A stretch of DNA of 64,000 nucleotides from Labrenzia sp. R4_2. GTDB lineage: Bacteria; Pseudomonadota; Alphaproteobacteria; Rhizobiales; Stappiaceae. The stretch spans positions 806,001 through 870,000 of the forward strand of contig NZ_JAGHRJ010000002.1 in NCBI RefSeq assembly GCF_017743865.1. Direction: 5' to 3'. Made by a program: the position numbers and the translations under genes. Under the pieces are notes generated by a model. That model saw only the letters and a list, made by a program, of their open reading frames with translations, ran no database searches and was not told the DNA's origin. This document shows positions 58,420-64,000 of the stretch, in pieces (position 1 is the first letter of the stretch; each line of letters starts with the position of its first letter).

Positions 58420-59331
58420 ATGAGCCGCCGCTACGCGATCTTGGACGTCTTTACAAACAAGGCATTGGCCGGAAATCCGCTGGCCGTGGTGCTGGACAGT
58501 GAGGACTTGAGCGATGAGCAAATGCAAAAGATTGCCGGCGAGTTCAACTTGTCCGAAACTGTGTTTGTGTTCCCGCCTGAGAACCCTGGCCACTCTGCTT
58601 CCATGCGGATTTTCACACCGAAATGCGAGTTGCCCTTTGCAGGCCACCCAACTGTCGGCACGGCGATTTTGATGGCCGTTGAGCGCTTTGGCGATGTGTC
58701 AGGAGAACAGGATGCAGTGGTCGTCCTGAAGCAAAAGATCGGCACAGTCCGCTGTGCCGTGATCTTGCGGGAAAATGCAACTGCATTCGCGGAGTTTGAT
58801 GTGCCGGCGCTGCCGGAACCGGCTGGTCCGACGCAGAACATTGAACTCATCGCGGCCGCGCTCAATCTGGAACCGTCAGACATCGGCTTTGAAAATCATG
58901 CACCCTCCCGGTTCAAGGTCGGTCCAGCCTTCAATTTCATCCCAGTCCGGGATCTGAATGCCCTCGCGCAGGCAAAGCCAGTCCCTGCAATGTGGAAGAA
59001 GGGCTTTGGCAATGACGAGCATAACGATGCCTATGTCTATTGCCGGGAAACCCGGTCTCATGACAGTGCGTTCCACGCCCGCTTGTTCGCACCCGACATG
59101 GGCATCATGGAAGACCCGGCGACCGGCTCCGCCGCAGCCGCTTTTGCGGGCGTGATCCGGCATTATGATGGACTGACAGCTGGCACCCATCACATCCGGA
59201 TCGAACAGGGCTTTGAAATGGGCCGTCCGTCGCTGATCGACCTGGAAATCGATATTGAAAACGGCGACATGCATGCCATCCGGGTTGGCGGACAGGCAAC
59301 GCTGGTCGCCCGGGGCGAACTGTTTCTTTAG
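58420..59331 (+). CDS. PhzF-family isomerase-like protein
   Basis: 303 residues, PhzF/DAP-epimerase-like fold. The start YAILDVFTNKALAGNPLAVV, the catalytic Glu in LSETVFVF (Glu46), LPFAGHPTVGTA and the C-terminal EDPATGSAAAAFAG are the family hallmarks. Phenazine genes are absent, so it is one of the many PhzF-like proteins of unknown substrate. Followed by a clear terminator. Confidence 0.92.
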   Translation: MSRRYAILDVFTNKALAGNPLAVVLDSEDLSDEQMQKIAGEFNLSETVFVFPPENPGHSASMRIFTPKCELPFAGHPTVGTAILMAVERFGDVSGEQDAVVVLKQKIGTVRCAVILRENATAFAEFDVPALPEPAGPTQNIELIAAALNLEPSDIGFENHAPSRFKVGPAFNFIPVRDLNALAQAKPVPAMWKKGFGNDEHNDAYVYCRETRSHDSAFHARLFAPDMGIMEDPATGSAAAAFAGVIRHYDGLTAGTHHIRIEQGFEMGRPSLIDLEIDIENGDMHAIRVGGQATLVARGELFL

Positions 59332-59384
59332 GCCGTTGCCAAAGGCCACCCGCCCGGCCATAGCTCTCATCTAATCAATCAAAT

Positions 59385-59412
59385 AAAGCCCCGGCGCTTT
59401 CCGGGGCTTTTC
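59385..59412 (+). terminator. Rho-independent terminator after the phzF-like gene
   Basis: AAAGCCCCGG (59385-59394) pairs with CCGGGGCTTT (59401-59410), followed by TTCG. It lies about 55 bases after the stop. Confidence 0.85.
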
Positions 59413-59441
59413 GTTGTCGACCCTCAGCACCACATGCGGCG

Positions 59442-60458
59442 CTATCGGGAGAACCTGTACTCGCGTGGCCCACCATCCGTCGCGCCGTCGTACATGACAA
59501 GCAGGTCAAACGAGGCCGCGTCTTCCGCCAAAACCAACACAGTCTCTGCTTTGTGGTCCTTATCAGGCATTTTCAGGTCTGCCAGTTTCGAGAGGGTAAG
59601 GTTTGGGAGGCTGAGATGGTGAAGCGCATAGTCCCCCTTCGATTGAACAGGGCCGGACAACACGATCAGGCCATCAGAAACAGCTGCGAGATCCCGGACC
59701 CCGGTTCCACTCCCCAGCGCCAGTTCAATCACGTCCAAATCCGGTTTTGAGTTGGAAAACAGCGCATCGACATTCACACTGCGCAGAAATGCACGGCCAT
59801 CGACGGAAGGACCGCGCAGGCCAATGTAAAGCCGGCCATCGCGGTATGCGAGGCCTTCGATGTTGACACCGCCGCCGCCCTCACCCAGCGGCTTTTCGGC
59901 ATATTGGCCAATAGGATCCGGCGCGCCTTTCAAGATCGCTCTGAGCGCATCGGTTTGCTCGATATCCGGGGCAATCGTCTTCTTGGAAAACTCGAACTCT
60001 GGAAACCCGGTCTCTTCATCAACCGAAAACCGGAATAGAAAGAAAGAGGAGGGATTGAACTCTGCTTTCTTGCGGCTCAGCCCATGCGATCCAACGATAT
60101 AGAAAAACCCGTCACCGTAAGCGGCGCCTTCTGCATCGATCTCGCCGGTTTTTGCGCCATTCAGCTCCTTTGGTAACAAACGCATGGATTTACCCGGAAT
60201 GATCCGGTTACCGTCTATGGTGAAAAATTGCGTTCGCTGCTTTTCATCCAGAGCGACCACACATACTGGTGAAACGACTGGGGCGCAGGCAGCACCACTG
60301 ATGCTCTTGCGCAGCTTCTTTTTGCCGTCGAACTCCGGTTTTACTGACCATTCTGCGACAAAGCCGACCTCATCTGCACTCGCAAGACCGTTCGGCACAC
60401 AGAGCAAGGCCACCGCACCGGCCAAGGCACACATCAATGTTGCTGTCTTCCGGATCAC
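59442..60458 (-). CDS. DUF3616 family secreted protein
   Basis: 338 residues from the GTG at 60458 (GGGGG upstream; a longer in-frame start at 60527 exists). Signal peptide TATLMCALAGAVALLCVPNG with cleavage near ASA. The mature protein is a DUF3616 domain, a beta-propeller-like fold, with EGAAYGDGFFYIVGSHGLSR, EGLAYRDGRLYIGLRGPSVD and GVRDLAAVSDGLIVLSGPV. Function unknown; the repeats of EG-Y-DG-LYI resemble phytase-like or strictosidine-synthase-like propellers. Transcribed alone. Confidence 0.85.
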   Translation of the reverse strand: MIRKTATLMCALAGAVALLCVPNGLASADEVGFVAEWSVKPEFDGKKKLRKSISGAACAPVVSPVCVVALDEKQRTQFFTIDGNRIIPGKSMRLLPKELNGAKTGEIDAEGAAYGDGFFYIVGSHGLSRKKAEFNPSSFFLFRFSVDEETGFPEFEFSKKTIAPDIEQTDALRAILKGAPDPIGQYAEKPLGEGGGGVNIEGLAYRDGRLYIGLRGPSVDGRAFLRSVNVDALFSNSKPDLDVIELALGSGTGVRDLAAVSDGLIVLSGPVQSKGDYALHHLSLPNLTLSKLADLKMPDKDHKAETVLVLAEDAASFDLLVMYDGATDGGPREYRFSR

Positions 60459-60706
60459 CGCTCTGCCCCCAAAAGTGTTTCGGACATCCGTTTTAGCAAA
60501 ACATCCGCCAAAGCCAGCCCTTTCCAACGACTAAAATATGAACTCCAGAATTCTTTCTATCTCGATCAAACAGGGTAAGCTCCGCAAAAGCTGGTTGCAT
60601 CAAAAACAATCCTGCCCTAAGAACTACGAACATTAACGCACCAGTCACTCTTTGAGAGCACACTTGGTGTCGTATTTTGGAACGACCAAAGGCCAAAAGA
60701 AGACCC

Positions 60707-60811
60707 ATGATCGCGCAGAGCGACATTGCAGCATCTTCTATCGACGCGCAGATCCAGCAGCGCGGCGGCCTTCTCCTACTTGGCGATCTCCTCCTTCTTA
60801 GATGCCCCTGA
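60707..60811 (+). CDS. leuL: Leucine-rich leader peptide (leuA attenuator)
   Basis: A 34-residue frame ATG to TGA whose C-terminal half reads GGLLLLGDLLLLRCP: eight leucine codons in ten positions. AGAAG lies just before the ATG. It ends 133 bases before leuA. The density of leucine codons ahead of a leucine biosynthesis gene is the classical sign of transcription attenuation, where ribosome stalling at low leucyl-tRNA changes RNA folding. No function of the peptide itself is expected. Confidence 0.85.
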   Translation: MIAQSDIAASSIDAQIQQRGGLLLLGDLLLLRCP

Positions 60812-60932
60812 GCGTCGGCTGTTCGCATGTTTTGAAGCGAACGGGCACTTAGGGGAGAAGTCTTAGAACCGCATCAGAAAATCCGGATCGCGCGCCCCAC
60901 CCGATAGCTCAAAACGGCCCGATCCAGCTAAG
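60770..60932 (+). promoter_or_regulatory. Alternative RNA pairings of the leuA attenuator
   Basis: CTTCTCC (60770-60776, within the leucine codons) can pair with GGAGAAG (60854-60860). CCCCTGAG (60805-60812, at the leader stop) can pair with CTTAGGGG (60848-60855). The two use overlapping downstream bases and exclude each other. Further on, GGATCG (60885-60890) / CGATCC (60920-60925) and CTTAG (60862-60866) / CTAAG (60928-60932) form a stem reaching the leuA ribosome site. No T run is seen, so termination may be replaced by blocking of translation start. Confidence 0.5.
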
Positions 60933-60944
60933 GGACGAAACATC

Positions 60945-62501
60945 ATGACTGCCACCTCCGAGAAGGATCAGATCCGCATCTTCGACACCACCTTGCGCGA
61001 TGGAGAACAATCGCCTGGTGCGTCCATGACATTGGAAGAAAAGCTGCAAATTGCAGAAATTCTCGATGAAATGGGTGTCGACATTATCGAAGCCGGTTTC
61101 CCGATCGCCTCCAACGGTGACTTTGAAGCCGTACGTGAAATCGCCAAACGGTCCGAGAACTCAACCATCGCCGGTCTGGCCCGCGCTATTCACGCCGACA
61201 TCGACCGGTGTGGCGAAGCTGTCAAATATGCGGGAAAGGGCCGGATCCATACATTCGTTTCCACCTCCCCGATCCATTTGCAGTTCCAAATGAACAAGAA
61301 CCAGGAAGAGGTTCTGGAAATCATCACCGACACCGTTACCCGCTCACGCAATCTGATCGACGATGTCGAATGGTCGGCCATGGATGCGACTCGCACACCG
61401 ATCGACTATCTGTGCCGTTGTGTGGAAGCCGCGATCAAATGCGGCGCGACCACGATCAATCTGCCGGATACCGTCGGTTATGCGACGCCGGATGAATACA
61501 AGGCGATGTTCGAGCAGATCATCGAGCGCGTCCCGAACTCCGATCAGGCCATCTTCTCCGTACACTGTCACGACGATCTGGGCCTGGCGGTTGCCAACTC
61601 CCTGGCTGGGGTTGCCGGCGGCGCACGGCAGATCGAGTGCACGATCAACGGCTTGGGCGAACGTGCAGGCAACGCGTCCCTGGAAGAAATTGTCATGGCG
61701 ATCCGCACCCGTGGCGACATCCTGCCTTACGAAACGCAGATCGACCCGCAATTCCTGGTCCGCGCGTCCAAAATGGTGGCTGGCGCATCCGGCTTTGCCG
61801 TTCAGTACAACAAGGCCATCGTTGGCAAGAACGCGTTTGCTCATGAGAGCGGCATTCACCAGGACGGCATGCTGAAAAACGCAGAAACCTACGAAATCAT
61901 GCGTCCGGAAGATGTGGGCGTCAAAGCCACGTCTTTGGTCATGGGCAAGCATTCAGGTCGCCACGCTTTCCGCGACAAGCTGCGTGAATTGGGCTTTGAA
62001 CTGGGTGACAATGCCCTGCAGGACGCCTTCCGCCGATTCAAGGATCTGGCCGACCGCAAGAAGCACGTCTACGACGAGGACATCGAGGCGCTGGTCGAGG
62101 ACGAAATCAACATCCTGGGCGAAAGCACCAAGGTTATCGCCTTGACGGTTATTGCCGGAACGGGCGGACCTCAAAAGGCGATTCTCACCATGGATGTGGA
62201 CGGCCAGCATGTAACGAAAGAAGCAACCGGCGATGGCCCGGTCGATGCGACGTTCAACGCGATCAAGGCGATCTCACCGCACGAGGCAACCCTGTCGCTC
62301 TACCAGGTGCACGCGGTGACCGAGGGCACGGACGCGCAAGCTGAAGTCTCTGTCCGCCTCGAAGCAGATGGCCGGATCGCAACCGGTAAAGGCGCGGATA
62401 CAGACACGCTCGTCGCCTCTGCAAGGGCGTATGTCTCTGCCATGAACAAGCTGGCGCAGCGCCGGCAGGCGAGCAATCCGGGGGCTCTGCAGGCCGTCTG
62501 A
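60945..62501 (+). CDS. leuA: 2-isopropylmalate synthase
   Basis: First enzyme of leucine synthesis: acetyl-CoA plus 2-ketoisovalerate. 518 residues, LeuA type 1. [19 protein letters not shown] at the N-terminus, metal-ligand [30 protein letters not shown] and [14 protein letters not shown] are present. A C-terminal allosteric domain of about 120 residues, where leucine binds, follows. AAGGGA precedes the ATG. Control by the leader peptide is likely in addition to feedback inhibition. A strong terminator follows. Confidence 0.97.
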   Translation: MTATSEKDQIRIFDTTLRDGEQSPGASMTLEEKLQIAEILDEMGVDIIEAGFPIASNGDFEAVREIAKRSENSTIAGLARAIHADIDRCGEAVKYAGKGRIHTFVSTSPIHLQFQMNKNQEEVLEIITDTVTRSRNLIDDVEWSAMDATRTPIDYLCRCVEAAIKCGATTINLPDTVGYATPDEYKAMFEQIIERVPNSDQAIFSVHCHDDLGLAVANSLAGVAGGARQIECTINGLGERAGNASLEEIVMAIRTRGDILPYETQIDPQFLVRASKMVAGASGFAVQYNKAIVGKNAFAHESGIHQDGMLKNAETYEIMRPEDVGVKATSLVMGKHSGRHAFRDKLRELGFELGDNALQDAFRRFKDLADRKKHVYDEDIEALVEDEINILGESTKVIALTVIAGTGGPQKAILTMDVDGQHVTKEATGDGPVDATFNAIKAISPHEATLSLYQVHAVTEGTDAQAEVSVRLEADGRIATGKGADTDTLVASARAYVSAMNKLAQRRQASNPGALQAV

Positions 62502-62535
62502 TCCGAAGGTACAGCAGGGTCATGTCCCTAAGGCC

Positions 62536-62567
62536 AAAAAAGCGGCGCCGGAAGGTGTCGCTTTTTT
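62536..62567 (+). terminator. Rho-independent terminator of leuA
   Basis: AAAAAAGCGGCGCC (about 62536-62549) pairs with GGTGTCGCTTTTTT (62554-62567), two G-T pairs, ending in six T. Confidence 0.85.
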
Positions 62568-62592
62568 CGTTACGCATTGGATTGTGTGGACC

Positions 62593-63129
62593 TCAAGCGC
62601 TCATGAGGTAGGTCTGCATCGACGGGCTGAGCATTTGGAAAAGATCGGCCTGCATTCCGCCAATGGCCTTGCTCTCCCGATGCGTGAAACCGGCGTCCAG
62701 GATAACCTGCCGCATGGCTCGATTATCAACCCGTACGACGGATACAAGGTGGGAGAAATAGGTTTCTCGGAAGAACCAGTCCGTCAGCGCTTTGCACAAA
62801 CGCCGGGGCACATTCGATATCTTTCCGTGCGTGGACGGCAGGCAATAACCAAGACTGATTTCAGACGTCTCCGACAAGGGCGTGAACCCTGCCCAACCGA
62901 GGAATTCGCCGTCTTGTGTCTCGACTTTCAAGCGAGAAACACCGAAGTCCTCTTGTGACTGGAGCGCGGATTGAACAAATTTTTCTGCAGCCATGGCTTT
63001 GCAGGCATCACTGCCTTCCAGACATACATTACCGCCGCAATTTACCTGAAGTGATTTGATGAGGTCGGTGTCCGACAGGGACAGCGGAACAAGGCGAATG
63101 GTGTCGCATTCGAGAATTATCGTCTGCAT
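62593..63129 (-). CDS. GNAT-family N-acetyltransferase (RimJ/RimL-like)
   Basis: 178 residues from the ATG at 63129 with GGGAGGATGAT upstream. The fold is GNAT: TIRLVPLSLSDTDLIKS at the start, GWAGFTPLSETSEISLGYCL, and the C-terminal SVVRVDNRAMRQVILDAGF that marks RimJ/RimL-type enzymes. The usual acetyl-CoA loop QxxGxG is replaced by THGKISNVPRRL, so it is divergent. Substrate unknown. Convergent with leuA. Confidence 0.85.
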   Translation of the reverse strand: MQTIILECDTIRLVPLSLSDTDLIKSLQVNCGGNVCLEGSDACKAMAAEKFVQSALQSQEDFGVSRLKVETQDGEFLGWAGFTPLSETSEISLGYCLPSTHGKISNVPRRLCKALTDWFFRETYFSHLVSVVRVDNRAMRQVILDAGFTHRESKAIGGMQADLFQMLSPSMQTYLMSA

Positions 63130-63327
63130 ATCATCCTCCCGGATACCGGCTTTTGATTTATCCATGACGAGGGTTCGTGGCCTCGTTTCTTTTCACAGGG
63201 CTCATGTAACCCTGAATTGTGCCCTTCGCATGACAGACCAAAGTATAATGCGAAATTATCGATGAAAATATTCGTATTTACAACAAGTTAACGTGAAACT
63301 CACAGTGCACTGCACAAACTTCTGGTT

Positions 63328-64000
63328 TCACTCAGCGCGCAGAAATTCATCGGCAACTCGGGCAGTGTCAATTTCTTTTGACGGGTCAAGCCGTTGCCAG
63401 TCCGGCATCTGATTGCGAAACCAAGTTTCCTGACGTTTTGCGTACTGACGCGTTGCAACAACAAGCCGGTACTCTGTTTCCCCAATATCGCGGCTGCCTG
63501 TTAATAACCCTGCGATTTCCTTTACGCCAATGGCCCGCATGGCCGGCAATTTATATGACAACTCCCGCGCGAGCAGGGTTTTGACTTCTTCGATTCCCTC
63601 CGGGGTCAGCATGAGGCCGGCCCGTTTTTCAATCCTGTCGTGAAGCCATGGACGTGGCGGCGCGAGTACCAGGCACAGGCAGTCGTCGATGTCCAAAAGC
63701 GGTGGTGACTGCTGTTCGGTCTGCAGCTCCGCCAGCGGCCGGCCGGTGGTCAAAAGCACTTCGAGCGCCCGCGCCAAGCGCTGCGGATCATTGAGCCCTT
63801 TAGCACCGTCCCTGTCGCCCGCCTCGGCCAATGCCGCCTTAAGCGCTGGAACGCCGCCGTCGTCCGCCAGAGACCGCGCTTTTGTGCGCACGTCTTCCGG
63901 AATTTCGGGGACCTCGGCAAAGCCCTCGGTTAATGCCTTGAAGTACAGCCCCGTTCCGCCAACAAGGACCGGGATCTGCCCGGCAGACCAGATCAGCTCC
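63328..64000 (-). CDS. miaA: tRNA dimethylallyltransferase, 5' end beyond the window
   Basis: Adds a dimethylallyl group to A37 of tRNAs reading UNN codons. Only the C-terminal about 224 residues are inside the window; the start lies beyond 64000. Visible are VLVGGTGLYFKALTEGFAEV near the edge, DPQRLARALEVLLTTGRPLA, KLPAMRAIGVKEI and the C-terminal RQYAKRQETWFRNQ, all characteristic of MiaA. The P-loop is outside the window. Confidence 0.95.
   Translation of the reverse strand, partial: ELIWSAGQIPVLVGGTGLYFKALTEGFAEVPEIPEDVRTKARSLADDGGVPALKAALAEAGDRDGAKGLNDPQRLARALEVLLTTGRPLAELQTEQQSPPLLDIDDCLCLVLAPPRPWLHDRIEKRAGLMLTPEGIEEVKTLLARELSYKLPAMRAIGVKEIAGLLTGSRDIGETEYRLVVATRQYAKRQETWFRNQMPDWQRLDPSKEIDTARVADEFLRAE

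Larger units (their letters stand above)
60459..60944. other. leuA leader region
   Basis: 486 bases between the DUF3616 gene and leuA. It holds the leucine leader peptide (60707-60811) and pairing segments described below. The first 200 bases should hold the two divergent promoters. Confidence 0.65.

Noticed and set aside
58420..59331. Phenazine biosynthesis cluster
   Set aside because: Only a PhzF-like protein is present; none of the other phz genes accompany it.

Overview
The window is a 64 kb stretch of a GC-rich alphaproteobacterial chromosome. The order DUF1476 (ATPase zeta-like) - purC - purS - small membrane protein - purQ ... purL - bolA - grxD, a monomeric NADP isocitrate dehydrogenase, a long-form GAPDH and a MocR/DUF1127 pair are typical of the Hyphomicrobiales. 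A marine Stappiaceae (Roseibium/Labrenzia-like) host is my best inference, not something proved here. Most of the window is ordinary core chromosome. No tRNA, rRNA, CRISPR array, transposase or phage gene was recognised.

Layout. 0-2.2 kb: two tandem DUF2975 membrane proteins with a small Xre regulator, then a PilZ-like protein. 2.3-6.3 kb: both subunits of methylmalonyl-CoA mutase. 6.8-10.3 kb: LuxR regulator, sugar epimerase, small serine hydrolase, HpcH-type aldolase. 10.4-19.9 kb: purine biosynthesis (purC, purS, purQ, purL), split by an AraC/peroxiredoxin pair and a DUF1127/MocR pair, ending in bolA-grxD. 20.1-21.6 kb: GAPDH. 21.6-25.0 kb: an accessory island with a three-copy composite palindromic repeat and a stand-alone KAP-family P-loop NTPase. 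25.2-31.6 kb: PPi-type phosphofructokinase and a methionine gamma-lyase (mde) cluster. 31.8-41.5 kb: DUF427-cyclase fusion, ttcA, zinT, two periplasmic binding proteins (one at 35.7 kb, one at 41.6 kb), rpsD, an EAL-CBS-GGDEF protein, murI, trmJ. 42.6-50.4 kb: icd, PAS protein, HAD phosphatase, GGDEF-EAL protein, TetR regulator and ilvC. The 3' end of ilvC is repeated in tandem behind the gene. 50.9-64 kb: diguanylate cyclase, S11 carboxypeptidase, YadGH-type exporter, pirin, GNAT-Nudix fusion, MarR-like protein, PhzF protein, DUF3616 protein, leuA behind a leucine leader peptide, GNAT protein, partial miaA.

How genes work together. The mde cluster (Lrp regulator, methionine gamma-lyase, second Lrp regulator, PDH-E1-like enzyme) would turn methionine into 2-oxobutyrate and then propionyl-CoA. 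The methylmalonyl-CoA mutase at the left end would complete the route to succinyl-CoA. Three GGDEF/EAL proteins and one PilZ-like protein indicate c-di-GMP signalling. ilvC and leuA are both branched-chain amino-acid genes, and leuA appears to be controlled by leucine-codon attenuation.

The least explained parts are the KAP NTPase beside the triple repeat, the amplified ilvC 3' end, the DUF427-cyclase and GNAT-Nudix fusions, and an orphan terminator near 58.1 kb that may end a small RNA. None is proven to be a new system. The KAP gene is the best candidate for an uncharacterised defence-type function.
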